Source of the DNA: Coprococcus sp.
GTDB taxonomy: Bacteria > Bacillota > Clostridia > Lachnospirales > Lachnospiraceae
Assembly: GCA_022793995.1 (NCBI GenBank)
Contig: JAAWDY010000059.1
Location: 1-52,465 of the forward strand
Length of the DNA: 52,465 nt
Direction: 5' to 3'
The first letter of the stretch is position 1; every line of letters starts with the position of its first letter. Positions 37,345 to 46,600 of this stretch are shown in pieces. The position numbers were made by a program, and so were the translations under genes. The notes beneath the pieces were generated by a model that had not been told where the DNA came from, did not search any database, and saw only the letters and a program-made list of their open reading frames with translations.

Positions 37345-38657
37345 TGTATAATTTGTGATTTCTTTCCTATTTCTATTTCTTTGATCTGGTTCAGCCAGAG
37401 ATGTTCCTCCCCTTTGCAGCAGGGAACAGCGATCCGCAGATATTCCCTTGTATGCCCCTCAGCCGTCCATTCCCCGTTCTCTTCAACAAGCTCTTCAAAC
37501 AGGACGTCCACCTTTTTCCCGATCCATTTCTCCTCGTAAGCTGTCTGCTTTCTTTTTCCCATCTCAATCATAAGGCGGCTGCGGCGCGCCTTTTCTGTCT
37601 CCGAAACCTGTCCCTCCATCACTGCGGCACGCGTCCCCTGTCTTCGGGAATATTTAAATATATGCGTCTCATAAAAATGAATCTTGTCCACAAATCTTTT
37701 GGACGTCTCGAACTCTTCCTTGGTCTCACCGGGAAATCCCACGATGATGTCCGTCGTGAGCGCAGGCTCTGTAAAATACTTCCGCAAAATACTGCATTTC
37801 TCCTTATACTCCTCAGATGAATATCTTCGATTCATCCGCCGCAGAGTAGCGTCGCACCCGCTCTGGAGCGACAAATGGAAATGCGGGCAGACCTTGGGCA
37901 TCTCTGCAAGAGAATGTGCAAATTCTGCTGTGATAATACGCGGTTCCAGAGAACCGAGCCGGATTCTTCTGATTCCTTCCACTTCATGGACAGACCGGAT
38001 TAATGAAAGCAGGCTTCCTTTTCCCTGTTCTGGGCCGTCCAGCCCGTAAGAGCTGAGATGAATCCCGGTTAGGACCACCTCCTGATATCCGTTTGCGGCA
38101 AGCGCCCTGACCTCCTGCATCACGTCCGCAAGTTCCCTGCTTCTCGCCCTTCCCCGGGTATAGGGAATGATACAGTACGTACAGAACTGATTGCATCCGT
38201 CCTGCACCTTCAGGTAAGCCCGGGTATGTTCCGCGGTCCGGGTAAGACTTAGCGGCTCATACTCTCTGGTATGATTGATATCGATCACCTCGGATCGCTT
38301 CTTTTTCTCCTTGTCCGCAAAATATGCGTCCAGTATTGGTATAAGCTCCTTCTTCTTATTATTGCCAATGATGATGTCGATATTCTCATCCCTCTTCCCA
38401 GCGTCCGCCTGCGCCTGCACATAGCACCCCGCTGCTACAATGACAGATTCTGGACTTTGCTTGCGCGCTCTGCTTAGCATCTGCCGCGACTTCCGATCCG
38501 CGGTATTTGTCACAGAACAAGTATTTATAATATAAACGTCCGCTTCCTCGTCAAACGGTACGATCTGATATCCACTCTTCTCCAGAAGCTCCTGCATCGC
38601 TTCCGTCTCATATGCATTCACCTTGCATCCCAGGTTATGCAACGCCGCCTTTCTCAT
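37341..38657 (-). CDS. mtaB: tRNA t6A37 methylthiotransferase MtaB
   Basis: This radical SAM enzyme converts t6A to ms2t6A next to the anticodon. The 438 residues have the N-terminal UPF0004 domain (NLGCKVNAYETE, NTCSVT, GCYVQ, three Cys for one cluster), the radical SAM motif CNQFCTYC, SLQSGCD, VGFPGE, and a C-terminal TRAM domain. The N-terminal MRKAALHNLGCKVN and length separate MtaB from MiaB and RimO. An AGGAGG-like site (38660s) precedes the start. Confidence 0.95.
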   Translation of the reverse strand: MRKAALHNLGCKVNAYETEAMQELLEKSGYQIVPFDEEADVYIINTCSVTNTADRKSRQMLSRARKQSPESVIVAAGCYVQAQADAGKRDENIDIIIGNNKKKELIPILDAYFADKEKKKRSEVIDINHTREYEPLSLTRTAEHTRAYLKVQDGCNQFCTYCIIPYTRGRARSRELADVMQEVRALAANGYQEVVLTGIHLSSYGLDGPEQGKGSLLSLIRSVHEVEGIRRIRLGSLEPRIITAEFAHSLAEMPKVCPHFHLSLQSGCDATLRRMNRRYSSEEYKEKCSILRKYFTEPALTTDIIVGFPGETKEEFETSKRFVDKIHFYETHIFKYSRRQGTRAAVMEGQVSETEKARRSRLMIEMGKRKQTAYEEKWIGKKVDVLFEELVEENGEWTAEGHTREYLRIAVPCCKGEEHLWLNQIKEIEIGKKSQIIH

Positions 38658-38681
38658 ATCATTTCCTCCTTATCCTCTTCC

Positions 38682-38698
38682 TCGCCGAATAGACGATT
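38682..38698. repeat. TCGCC/GGCGA hairpin repeat (diverged copy)
   Basis: TCGCC-GAATA-GACGA followed by TTCCATT, an imperfect copy of the dispersed hairpin, 25 bp upstream of mtaB. A perfect 12-bp palindrome ATGCGATCGCAT lies at 38716-38727. The 38658-38877 gap holds nothing else besides the HPr-like promoter. Confidence 0.6.
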
Positions 38699-38802
38699 CC
38701 ATTCGCAAATCCCGTATGCGATCGCATGAGGGGCTCCTGTCGTATCGTTTCAACCTCACGATTTTTCACAAAAAAACCGTTATTTCTTCGGCGTTTTGTT
38801 TC

Positions 38803-38831
38803 TTGACTTTTTCTCATCCACCCCGTAAGAT
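38803..38831 (+). promoter_or_regulatory. Promoter of the HPr-like gene
   Basis: TTGACT (38803-38808), a 17-bp spacer and TAAGAT (38826-38831), about 47 bp upstream of the start codon. Confidence 0.7.
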
Positions 38832-38877
38832 ATCTATAGACAATGAAACAAGAATGAAGGCAAGGAGGTCGATTCTA

Positions 38878-39111
38878 ATGAAAACAGTTCAAATTTCTTT
38901 AAACTCCATTGATAAAGTAAAATCTTTTGTCAACGAAATCACAAAATTCGATTTCGATTTTGATCTGGTATCCGGAAGATACGTGATCGACGCGAAATCG
39001 ATCATGGGCATTTTCAGCCTGGATCTGTCTAAGGCGATCAATCTGAATATCCATGCTGAAAACGAAGACGCGGAAAAGATCATCGAAGTCTTAAAACCTT
39101 ATCTGGTCTAA
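38878..39111 (+). CDS. HPr-like protein without the active-site histidine
   Basis: This 78-residue protein has the HPr fold pattern: VQISLNSIDKVKSFVNEITK, FDFDFDLVSG, then DAKSIMGIFSLDLSK around the Ser46-equivalent of HPr, and a final EKIIEVLKPYL helix. The GLHARP segment carrying phosphorylatable His15 and Arg17 is replaced by LNSIDK, so it cannot serve as a PTS phosphocarrier. A regulatory role, like Crh (which also lacks the His but keeps Ser46), is an inference. An AAGGAGG site precedes ATG. It is monocistronic with its own promoter and terminator. Confidence 0.85.
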   Translation: MKTVQISLNSIDKVKSFVNEITKFDFDFDLVSGRYVIDAKSIMGIFSLDLSKAINLNIHAENEDAEKIIEVLKPYLV

Positions 39112-39128
39112 GGCAGAACGATTACTTA

Positions 39129-39166
39129 AGCGGGAACATACAGGGGGATGTATGTTCCCGCTTTTT
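39129..39166 (+). terminator. Terminator of the HPr-like gene
   Basis: GCGGGAACATAC and GTATGTTCCCGC form a perfect 12-bp stem with an 8-base loop and a TTTTT run at 39162-39166. Confidence 0.95.
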
Positions 39167-39206
39167 ATGCGCATGGGGCAAAAAGGAACTCGATTTTTCT
39201 TTTCTC

Positions 39207-40388
39207 TTAGGATACCTCGATCACCTCTGCTGTATCCACCGCGCGCTGATATAATTCTTCGATTGTTTCCGACAGTTTTTCCTCTGATTTTTTGATCGCT
39301 TCCACCTGCGGCCGTGTGACCGGATGTTTTGCCACGAAAATCGTACAGCAGTCTTCATACGGCAGAATCGAAGTCTCGTAAGTGCCGATCTTCTCTGCCT
39401 CCGATACGATTTCCTGCTTGTCAAAACCGATCAAAGGACGATAAACCGGAAGCGTACACACCTCGTTGGTCGCCGCTAGGCTCTGCATTGTCTGACTTGC
39501 CACCTGGCCGATACTCTCCCCGGTAATCAGCCCTAGGCATTCGTCCATTCTGGCAAAATGTTCCGCAATGCGCATCATATAACGGCGCATGATGATCGTC
39601 AGCTCATCATGCGGGCATTTCTCGTAGATCTCAAGCTGAATATCCGTAAAGTTGACGACATACAGCCGGATTGGCCCTGTATATTTAGATACCTCTCTCG
39701 CCAGATCCACCACTTTTTGTTTCGCCCGCTCGCTGGTATAAGGCGGCGCGTGGAAGTAGGTGGCCGCAAGCCCGACGCCCCGCTTAGCGATCCGGTATCC
39801 GGCAACCGGACTGTCGATTCCACCGGATAGAAGGAGCATCGCCTTTCCGTTCGTCCCGATCGGCATCCCGCCGGGTCCAGGTATGACCTTTGAATAAATG
39901 TAAATATCCTCCCGCACCTCTACGTGGAGCAGGACATCCGGATTGTGGACGTTCACCCGTATTTCCGGGAAGGCATACAGGATGGCTTCGCCGAGATCAC
40001 GGTTCATCTCCATGGACCGCACCGGATACGTCTTTCTTGCCCTGCGCGACTCCACTTTAAATGTGATATTTTTATCAGGATACATTTCATCCATATAGGC
40101 GATTACATCTTTTTTCAATTCCTCGAATCCGTGATCGCTTACCCTCACCACAGGGCAGATCCCCACAATGCCGAACACAGTCTGGAGAGCCTCTGTCACC
40201 TCATCGCAGTCGTATCCCCCTTCACAGTCTACGTAGACTCTTGATTGTGATTTATAAACGTGGAAATCGCCTTCGATCTTACGCAGCGCAAACCGGATCT
40301 GCCGCACCAAAGCGTCTTCAAATTGGTATCGATTTTTCCCCTTGATTCCGATTTCCCCGTATTTTATCAAATATGTTTGGAATTCCAT
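39207..40388 (-). CDS. thiI: tRNA 4-thiouridine synthase ThiI
   Basis: It activates U8 of tRNA with ATP for thiolation, and may also supply sulfur for thiazole. The 393 residues hold an N-terminal ferredoxin-like/THUMP region (about 1-165), the PP-loop SGGIDSPVAG (about 186) and the C-terminal segment with CCTIFVAKHP. The rhodanese extension of the E. coli protein is absent, as usual in Firmicutes. ATG at 40388 (MEFQTYLIKYG) is chosen: GGGAGGAG precedes it, and the longer alternative overlaps a hairpin repeat. It follows the cysteine desulfurase gene by 53 bp. Confidence 0.95.
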   Translation of the reverse strand: MEFQTYLIKYGEIGIKGKNRYQFEDALVRQIRFALRKIEGDFHVYKSQSRVYVDCEGGYDCDEVTEALQTVFGIVGICPVVRVSDHGFEELKKDVIAYMDEMYPDKNITFKVESRRARKTYPVRSMEMNRDLGEAILYAFPEIRVNVHNPDVLLHVEVREDIYIYSKVIPGPGGMPIGTNGKAMLLLSGGIDSPVAGYRIAKRGVGLAATYFHAPPYTSERAKQKVVDLAREVSKYTGPIRLYVVNFTDIQLEIYEKCPHDELTIIMRRYMMRIAEHFARMDECLGLITGESIGQVASQTMQSLAATNEVCTLPVYRPLIGFDKQEIVSEAEKIGTYETSILPYEDCCTIFVAKHPVTRPQVEAIKKSEEKLSETIEELYQRAVDTAEVIEVS

Positions 40389-40399
40389 GTTCTCCTCCC

Positions 40400-40417
40400 A
40401 TCGCCGGTTAGGCGATT
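40400..40417. repeat. TCGCC/GGCGA hairpin repeat
   Basis: ATCGCC-GGTTA-GGCGAT, then TCCATT, between the cysteine desulfurase stop and thiI. The hairpin ends about 11 bp before the thiI start codon and overlaps the ribosome-binding site region, so it could influence translation. Confidence 0.75.
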
Positions 40418-40441
40418 CCATTCAGGTACACCTTCCGGTGC

Positions 40442-41602
40442 CTACCGGCGTGTATATTTTCTCAGTGTTGGTACACAATCATACAACGTTTTGAGCGTAT
40501 AGTCAATCTCTTTTTCCGTTGTAAACTCCGACATACTAAACCGAAGCGTTGCGTCCAGGTATTCTTTTTTCGCCCCGATCCCCTTTAGCACACCGCTGAC
40601 CGCGGCCGGGTGGTTCGATGAACATGCAGACCCAGAGGATACATAGATCCCTTTTTCCTCCAGGGCGTGGAGCAGAACCTCACTTCGGATCCCGGCGATG
40701 CCCACGCTTATAATATGCGGAGCGCTGCTCTCGTCGCACAGCCCATGGATTGTTGTATGCTCAATCCTTGTGATTCCCGTAATAAACTTCTTCTTCAACA
40801 TACGCATACGGTAAACTTTCTCGTCCAGTCCTGTATAAATCTCCTTCGACGCCCGCGCAATCCCGGCGATTCCCGGAACATTTTCCGTACCTGAACGGAT
40901 ATTGTTCTGCTGTCCGCCGCCAAACACAATCGGCCTTATCTTCACGCGCCCGTCAATATACAAAAAGCCAACCCCTTTTGGTCCGTGAATCTTATGACCG
41001 CTCACCGACAGCATGTCGATTCCGGCCCGTTTCGGATAGATTCTATATTTTCCAAATCCCTGCACCGCGTCTACATGAAACAAAATATTCCGATTGTATG
41101 CCTTCACAATACTTGCCGCCTCGGCGATCGGCTGCACAGATCCCACTTCGTTATTGACGTACATGATGGATACCAGAATGGTGTCTTTTGATAAGGCCTC
41201 CCGAAGTGCCCTCAGACGCACTCTTCCATATTCGTCTACCGGAAGGTATGTGACCCGGTATCCCTCCTCTTCCTCCAGATATTTCATGGTGTTGAGGATA
41301 GCCGGATGTTCAATCGAAGTAGTGATAAGGTGTTTTCCCGCGCGCATATTCGTCCGCGCACCGCCAATGAGGGCCAGGTTATCGCTTTCCGTCCCTCCGG
41401 ATGTGAAGAAAATCTCTTTCGGCTGTACCCTCATCAGCCTTGCCAGCGTCTCTTTTGCCCCACGGACATAATTTTCGGCTTCGATTCCTTTTTTATGCAG
41501 GGAGGAAGGGTTGCCATAATCTTCACACATCACTTTCCCCACGATATCGCGGACGCTTTCATACGCTTTCGTCGTCGCCGAATTATCCAGATAAACTTCC
41601 AT
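40442..41602 (-). CDS. Cysteine desulfurase (NifS/IscS family)
   Basis: This PLP enzyme releases sulfur from cysteine as an enzyme persulfide. The 386 residues include YLDNSATTKA, TSGGTESDNLAL, HVDAVQGFGK, the PLP lysine in SGHKIHGPKG, and the catalytic cysteine loop SSGSACSSNHPA. Its position directly upstream of thiI suggests it donates sulfur for tRNA 4-thiouridine, as NifZ does in B. subtilis. No Fe-S scaffold gene is adjacent. Confidence 0.95.
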   Translation of the reverse strand: MEVYLDNSATTKAYESVRDIVGKVMCEDYGNPSSLHKKGIEAENYVRGAKETLARLMRVQPKEIFFTSGGTESDNLALIGGARTNMRAGKHLITTSIEHPAILNTMKYLEEEEGYRVTYLPVDEYGRVRLRALREALSKDTILVSIMYVNNEVGSVQPIAEAASIVKAYNRNILFHVDAVQGFGKYRIYPKRAGIDMLSVSGHKIHGPKGVGFLYIDGRVKIRPIVFGGGQQNNIRSGTENVPGIAGIARASKEIYTGLDEKVYRMRMLKKKFITGITRIEHTTIHGLCDESSAPHIISVGIAGIRSEVLLHALEEKGIYVSSGSACSSNHPAAVSGVLKGIGAKKEYLDATLRFSMSEFTTEKEIDYTLKTLYDCVPTLRKYTRR

Positions 41603-41647
41603 ATTTTTCTCCTTAAAAACCTCTTCCTTCTATCATATGACGCCGTT

Positions 41648-42388
41648 TTATCCTTGTTCCAGTTCAAACATAAGGATGGACAGCATGGCAAGCCCCGCCG
41701 TCTCGGTCCGCAGAATCCTTCTGCCTAAGGTAACCGGAAACGCCCCGCGCCGGACAGCTTCTTCTACCTCGTCTTTCTCAAACCCGCCTTCCGGCCCGAT
41801 AAAAATGCCCACAGACTGCCCCGGCCGGATGGAACGGATCAGTTCCCGCGCCGCGTCCATGCCTTCACAGAGTTCATACGGGATCAGCGCAACGTCCATC
41901 TCTTCCGCACGCTTTAGGGCGTCTTGAAAAGAATGCACTTCCTCAACTCTCGGAATGACCGCCCTTCCCGCCTGCTCGGCGGCGCTCCTTGCAATCCCGT
42001 TCCACCTGTCGATTCTTTTCGCCGCTTTCTTTTCATCCAGCTTTACCACCGCGCGCCGCGTCTCCATAGGAATAACGGCATACGCCCCAAGCTCCACGGA
42101 CTTCTGTACGATCAGATCCATCTTATCCCCTTTGGGAAGGCCCTGGAACAGATAGATGCGGGAGGATAGCTCTGTGTCTGCTTCCCGCGTTTCCAATATA
42201 TTGACAAAGGCCCTGCCTTCCTCATAGGACGCCACCTCGCACAGATACTTTCGGTTATTCCCGTCACTCACCATCAGTTTTTCCCCATTTTTCATGCGCA
42301 GTACGTTCTTCATATGATTGACGTCCGTTCCTTCTATATAGATCCGCGTCTCCTCCACCTGAGACGGCGCCACAAAAAAATGATGCAT
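41648..42388 (-). CDS. rsmE: 16S rRNA m3U1498 methyltransferase RsmE
   Basis: This SPOUT-class methyltransferase modifies U1498 in the decoding region of 16S rRNA. The 246 residues have an N-terminal PUA-like domain (MHHFFVAPSQ, MRMKNGEKLMVSDGNN-type block) and the knotted domain (LPKGDKMDLIVQKSVELG, IGPEGGFEKDEVEEA, LGRRILRTETAGLAML). A GGAGG site supports the start. It follows prmA, a conserved pairing in Firmicutes. Confidence 0.95.
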   Translation of the reverse strand: MHHFFVAPSQVEETRIYIEGTDVNHMKNVLRMKNGEKLMVSDGNNRKYLCEVASYEEGRAFVNILETREADTELSSRIYLFQGLPKGDKMDLIVQKSVELGAYAVIPMETRRAVVKLDEKKAAKRIDRWNGIARSAAEQAGRAVIPRVEEVHSFQDALKRAEEMDVALIPYELCEGMDAARELIRSIRPGQSVGIFIGPEGGFEKDEVEEAVRRGAFPVTLGRRILRTETAGLAMLSILMFELEQG

Positions 42389-42412
42389 CCTTTTGCCTCC
42401 TCTATTCCTTTC

Positions 42413-42430
42413 ATCGCCGGACAGGCGATT
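42413..42430. repeat. TCGCC/GGCGA hairpin repeat
   Basis: ATCGCC-GGACA-GGCGAT, in the 73-bp gap between prmA and rsmE. It is followed by a second small hairpin (CCCCGCCCTCGGGG region) before the prmA stop. Confidence 0.75.
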
Positions 42431-42461
42431 AAATTACGGTGCCCCGCCCTCGGGGCCTCCT

Positions 42462-43418
42462 CTATTCCTCTTTCTGCGCGGTGACAGACACCCACTCTCC
42501 CTGGTGACAGACTTCCAGCACGGTAAGCCCCGCCGCCTTTACCGCATCCACCACGGTTTGTTCTTTATCGTCAATAATCCCGCTTGTGATATAGATCCCG
42601 CCAGGCGCAAGCTGATCTAAAATGACTGGAGTAAGCGGCACCAGAACGTCGGCCAGGATATTAGCCGCCACAATATCATACCTGCCGTACCCCACGGCAT
42701 CCTGCACCTTTTTATCGTCTATAATGTTTCCGATCATCACTTCATAGCGATCCTTTTCTATCCCGTTGACCTCCATATTCTCATGCGTAGCTTCGATCGC
42801 GCAGGGATCCAGGTCCGTCCCAACCACATGCCCTGCTCCGAATTTCAGCGCAAGCATTCCCAGGATGCCGCTTCCGCATCCTACATCCAGTACCTTAAAG
42901 CCCTGTTTTACATATTTACGGAGCTGGCGAATACAAAGCTGGGTCGTCTCGTGCATCCCTGTCCCAAAGGCCGTACCCGGATCAATGTGTATGATAAGTT
43001 TTCCCTCGTCGGCTGGCTGTACCTCTTCCCAGGAAGGGATGATAAGGATGTCGTCCACATAGAACTGATGGAAATACTGTTTCCAGTTATTCACCCAATC
43101 CACATCCTCTGTCTGAGATTCTTCGATCCCACCGCTGCCTACCTCCACATAGGCCCGCATCAAGTCAAGCTCCTCTCGCACCGACGCGAGCAGGGAGGCT
43201 GTCTCCTCGCCCTCCTCCAGATAAAAGCTGACGTAAGCGGCGCCGTCGTCTATCCCTGTTTCCGGAAGAATGTCCACGAACATCTGCTCTTTTTCCGCCT
43301 GTGTCATTGGAACCTGGTCCTCGATCTCGACCCCCTGAACTCCCAGATCCATCAGCATACTGCTGACGATTTCCTCCGCCTCCGTTGTGGTTTTTATTCT
43401 GAATTTATTCCATTTCAT
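42462..43418 (-). CDS. prmA: Ribosomal protein L11 methyltransferase PrmA
   Basis: PrmA trimethylates L11. The 318 residues have an N-terminal L11-binding domain (MKWNKFRIKTTTEAEEIV onward), a linker with WVNNWKQYFHQF, and the SAM-binding core GTGMHETTQLCIRQL and LDVGCGSGILGMLALKFGAG, then NILADVLVPL. The 5' end follows a GGGAGAAAG site. It is upstream of rsmE. Confidence 0.96.
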   Translation of the reverse strand: MKWNKFRIKTTTEAEEIVSSMLMDLGVQGVEIEDQVPMTQAEKEQMFVDILPETGIDDGAAYVSFYLEEGEETASLLASVREELDLMRAYVEVGSGGIEESQTEDVDWVNNWKQYFHQFYVDDILIIPSWEEVQPADEGKLIIHIDPGTAFGTGMHETTQLCIRQLRKYVKQGFKVLDVGCGSGILGMLALKFGAGHVVGTDLDPCAIEATHENMEVNGIEKDRYEVMIGNIIDDKKVQDAVGYGRYDIVAANILADVLVPLTPVILDQLAPGGIYITSGIIDDKEQTVVDAVKAAGLTVLEVCHQGEWVSVTAQKEE

Positions 43419-43483
43419 CGAATCTTTCTCCCTGTTTTACAAATTTCCGTTATGATATACGGCCTTTTACTATGATGTTAAGG

Positions 43484-44047
43484 TCAAAAAATGCCCAGAT
43501 GCTCAAGCAGAATCTTCGTCCCGATCAGAACCAGGATAACGCCTCCTGCGATCTCCGCCCGGTTCTTATATTTTGCCCCGAACTTGTTTCCCACCTTTAC
43601 TCCAGCGAAAGAAATCAGAAATGTGATCAAGCCGATGAAGGTCACTGCCGGGACAATACTGACCTGCAGGAAGGCAAATGTAATCCCCACGGCCAGAGCG
43701 TCGATGCTGGTCGCGACCGCAAGGGCAAACATGGTCTTTACATCCAGGCTGTCGTCTCCTTCCTCGTCCTCCTTCGCGCCGAAGGCTTCCCGTATCATAT
43801 TTCCCCCAATAAAAGCCAGAAGTACAAACGCGATCCAGTGATCTACCGAGGTAATCAGCTCTTGGAACCGTATGCCGAGAAGATAGCCGGCAAGAGGCAT
43901 CCCCGCCTGAAATGTCCCGAACCATACGCCTACGATCCCAGCTTTTGCAAAGCCGCATCTCTCCATGGCAAGACCTTTGCAGACAGAAACCGCAAATGCA
44001 TCCATAGACAGCCCGACCGCGATCAAAAATAATTCGATCAATCCCAT
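43484..44047 (-). CDS. mntP: Manganese efflux pump MntP-like
   Basis: This 187-residue protein has six hydrophobic helices in two related halves, each with the acidic motif ([12 protein letters not shown] near the N-terminus and [12 protein letters not shown] in the second half) typical of MntP (DUF204). MntP exports Mn2+. ATG 44047 is chosen over a start nine codons upstream because AGGAGG sits 9 bp before it and the upstream gene stops at 44061. No yybP-ykoY (Mn) riboswitch fold is visible in the 13-bp gap. Confidence 0.93.
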   Translation of the reverse strand: MGLIELFLIAVGLSMDAFAVSVCKGLAMERCGFAKAGIVGVWFGTFQAGMPLAGYLLGIRFQELITSVDHWIAFVLLAFIGGNMIREAFGAKEDEEGDDSLDVKTMFALAVATSIDALAVGITFAFLQVSIVPAVTFIGLITFLISFAGVKVGNKFGAKYKNRAEIAGGVILVLIGTKILLEHLGIF

Positions 44048-44060
44048 CCGCTGTGTCCTC

Positions 44061-45350
44061 CTATTGTTTTCCAAGCAGGTAGTCCATGAACTGCTGCGCG
44101 GTCCGCCCGCTCATACCGCCATGGCTCAGCTCCCACTTGTTCGCTTCCAGAAGCAACTGCTCCTCGGGCATCCGAATATGATATCTTTCGGCAAGCGTTC
44201 GCACGATATTCTGGAATTCCTTTTTGTCCGGTTTCCCGAAATAGATCGTCACGCCAAACCGCGCCACCAGGGATAGTTTCTCCTGCACAGTGTCGTTCGT
44301 ATGCAGTTCTTCGTCCCGGTCAGCCTTATCCTTGAACGTTTCCCGCACTAGATGCCTTCTGTTGGAGGTGGCGTAGATCAGTATATTATCCGGTTTTCTC
44401 TCCAGGCCACCCTCGATGACTGCCTTCAGATATTTATACTCGACCTCAAATTCTTCAAAAGATAAGTCATCCATAAAAATAATGAACTTATAATTCCGGT
44501 TCTTGATCTGCGCGATCACATCGTTCAGATCCTGGAACTGGTGCTTGTATATCTCAATCATCCGCAGGCCCCGGTCATAATACTGGTTCAGGATTGCCTT
44601 GATGGAGGACGATTTGCCGGTCCCTGCGTCTCCAAATAAAAGGCAGTTATTTGCCTTCTTCCCGCTGACAAAAGCCTCCGTATTATCGATTAGCTTCTGT
44701 TTTGCCGCCTCATATCCTACCAGGTCGTCAAGACGCACATGGGCAATATTGGTGATCGGCGCGATCACGGTCTCCTCCCCACTTCGTTCTATACGGAACG
44801 CCTTATGAAGCCCAAGCTTTCCAACTCCGAACTCCCGGTAAAATTCAGTCACCGTCTTCTTGAACGCCTCCGCAGAGTCCGCCTGCCCCAGCGCTTTGCT
44901 TAGGTCACAGATCCGATCCCGGATCCTTTTGTTAAAAATCTTGCTGTGCCCGACAGCTGGACGGTAATCCTGTATCATGAACAGAAATCTCACATTCATC
45001 TGTTCTTCCAGGATATGCAGGTCGTAGTCAAAGAGTTCTTTGAATATCTCCATATCATGCAGCGCCGCGGCATTGATGCTTCCCTCTACTTCCCCGACCA
45101 CCTCGCACGCCGTGCTGTATGCGTTCTCACTATTTGCGAGAAGAAGGGTTAGAAAATTATGCCACAAATTCCCCTCGAACCCGTAACTGCCCGCCAGCTC
45201 AATGCAGACGTTCAGCGACTCGAACAGAAGTCCTTTTAGGTCCTCTTGGTTGTAATATTCATTATCCCCGTTCTCCATCAGGAATACCATGTCCTTCAGT
45301 AAATCTTCGTGCTCCATATTCTTATATAGAACCAATTCATTCGTTCTCAT
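44061..45350 (-). CDS. DUF815 family AAA+ ATPase
   Basis: This 429-residue protein has a helical N-terminal part (1-190) and an AAA+ module: [18 protein letters not shown], Walker [13 protein letters not shown], Walker [14 protein letters not shown], sensor ATSNRRHL, and a C-terminal [13 protein letters not shown]. The family is widespread in Clostridia; function unknown. Its ATG overlaps the pheA stop by 14 bp, with GGTGG upstream, so it is translationally coupled to pheA. Confidence 0.9.
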   Translation of the reverse strand: MRTNELVLYKNMEHEDLLKDMVFLMENGDNEYYNQEDLKGLLFESLNVCIELAGSYGFEGNLWHNFLTLLLANSENAYSTACEVVGEVEGSINAAALHDMEIFKELFDYDLHILEEQMNVRFLFMIQDYRPAVGHSKIFNKRIRDRICDLSKALGQADSAEAFKKTVTEFYREFGVGKLGLHKAFRIERSGEETVIAPITNIAHVRLDDLVGYEAAKQKLIDNTEAFVSGKKANNCLLFGDAGTGKSSSIKAILNQYYDRGLRMIEIYKHQFQDLNDVIAQIKNRNYKFIIFMDDLSFEEFEVEYKYLKAVIEGGLERKPDNILIYATSNRRHLVRETFKDKADRDEELHTNDTVQEKLSLVARFGVTIYFGKPDKKEFQNIVRTLAERYHIRMPEEQLLLEANKWELSHGGMSGRTAQQFMDYLLGKQ

Positions 45351-46497
45351 CTGTTTTCCACCTTTGTTCGTAATTTCCCAATATTTTCAGATTCAGCGCT
45401 TCTTCTCTCAAGCCCCGTATCGCGTTCTTTACCGCCGCATCCGCCATATTTCCATCAAAATCCACAAAAATCCGGTACTCAAAGCTCTTCCCCTTGACCG
45501 GACGGGACTCGATCTTCGACATATTCAGATCATTATAAATAATGTGAGACAAGAGATGATAGAGTGATCCTCTTTCATGCGGCACTTCAAAGCAAATACT
45601 GATTCTGGACGCGTTTTTCAAAAATACTTTCTGATTGGTTACAACAATAAAACGAGTCGAGTTGCCTGACTCAGACTGGATTCCCCTTGCCAGGATCTCA
45701 AGCCCGTAGAGTTTCGCCGCATATTCGCTGCAGACAGCCGCCTGCCCCGCGTCACCATCTTCCAGTACCTTTTTTGCCGCGACCGCAGTATTCGCCACAC
45801 TGATCTGCTGCCAGTCGCTATGCTCGTCCAGAAAAATGGAAGACTGCATCAGTCCTTGCGGGTGGGAATATACTTTCCTGATCTGGGACAGCTTTGCCCC
45901 CGGAATCCCGGCGAGCATATGCTCCACGGGAATAATCGTCTCCCCGACGATATAATTTTCAAATTCCACCAGAAGATCATAGACCTGATCTACAGCGCCT
46001 GCCGAAGAATTCTCGATGGGAAGCACCGCATAATCCGCTGTTCCCTCCTCGATCGCCACCATGGCGTCGCGGAATGTGGGCACATGGAATTTTTTCTGTT
46101 CGATTCCGAAAAATTTCTCCGTCGCCGCCTGGCTGTAAGCGCCTTCCACTCCCTGGAACACAACCCTTGCCCCTTGGGTGTCAAGCCTGTCCAAACCGAT
46201 GAAAGGGAGCCTCCCCAGCGCGCCCTCCTCGGAAAGCCTCTGGTACTGCAGTTTACGGCTCATGGACATGATCTGTTCAAACAGTTCCCTCACGGCCTTT
46301 TTATTGAACTCGCCCGACGCCAGCTCGGAAACCGACGCCAGCTTCTCACTCTCCCTCGCTCTGTCAAAGACCCGACGCCCACTCTTGATCTTAAATTCCG
46401 CCACATCCCCGCAGATACGCATCCGTTCCTCAATAAGCTCCGTGATCTGAGCGTCGATAACGTCCAGTTCTTTCCTCAGTTCTTCTAGTGTCTGCAT
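45337..46497 (-). CDS. pheA: Chorismate mutase / prephenate dehydratase (P-protein)
   Basis: This bifunctional enzyme makes phenylpyruvate from chorismate through prephenate. The 386 residues contain an AroQ chorismate mutase helix bundle (about 1-90: LDVIDAQITELIEERM), the prephenate dehydratase domain (about 110-290: VVFQGVEGAYSQAA, SSAGAVDQVYDLL, NSTRFIVV) and an ACT domain (about 300-375) for phenylalanine feedback (FEVPHERGSLYHLL, ESRPVKGKSFEYRIFVD). A GGAGTG site and promoter (46531-46559) lie upstream. Prephenate is also linked to TrhP chemistry. Confidence 0.96.
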   Translation of the reverse strand: MQTLEELRKELDVIDAQITELIEERMRICGDVAEFKIKSGRRVFDRARESEKLASVSELASGEFNKKAVRELFEQIMSMSRKLQYQRLSEEGALGRLPFIGLDRLDTQGARVVFQGVEGAYSQAATEKFFGIEQKKFHVPTFRDAMVAIEEGTADYAVLPIENSSAGAVDQVYDLLVEFENYIVGETIIPVEHMLAGIPGAKLSQIRKVYSHPQGLMQSSIFLDEHSDWQQISVANTAVAAKKVLEDGDAGQAAVCSEYAAKLYGLEILARGIQSESGNSTRFIVVTNQKVFLKNASRISICFEVPHERGSLYHLLSHIIYNDLNMSKIESRPVKGKSFEYRIFVDFDGNMADAAVKNAIRGLREEALNLKILGNYEQRWKTDENE

Positions 46498-46530
46498 TTC
46501 TTCACTCCTTCTGCCGTTTGTTTCTTACCC

Positions 46531-46559
46531 ATTATATTCGTTTTGGGCAGCAAATTCAA
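46531..46559 (-). promoter_or_regulatory. Promoter of pheA
   Basis: Minus-strand TTGAAT (46554-46559), a 17-bp spacer and a perfect TATAAT (46531-46536). The leader would be only about 25 nt, leaving no room for a T-box or attenuator. Confidence 0.8.
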
Positions 46560-46566
46560 TGGTATG

Positions 46567-46595
46567 TTGAAAACCTTCTGATTTTAGTATATAAT
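46567..46595 (+). promoter_or_regulatory. Promoter of pyrBI
   Basis: TTGAAA (46567-46572), a 17-bp spacer and a perfect TATAAT (46590-46595). Its -35 box is only 7 bp from the -35 box of pheA, so the two promoters are back to back. The leader to pyrB would be about 260 nt. Confidence 0.85.
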
Positions 46596-46600
46596 GATGC

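Noticed and set aside
46498..46566. T-box or leader-peptide control of pheA
   Set aside because: The promoter places the start of transcription about 25 nt from the start codon, leaving no room for such a leader.
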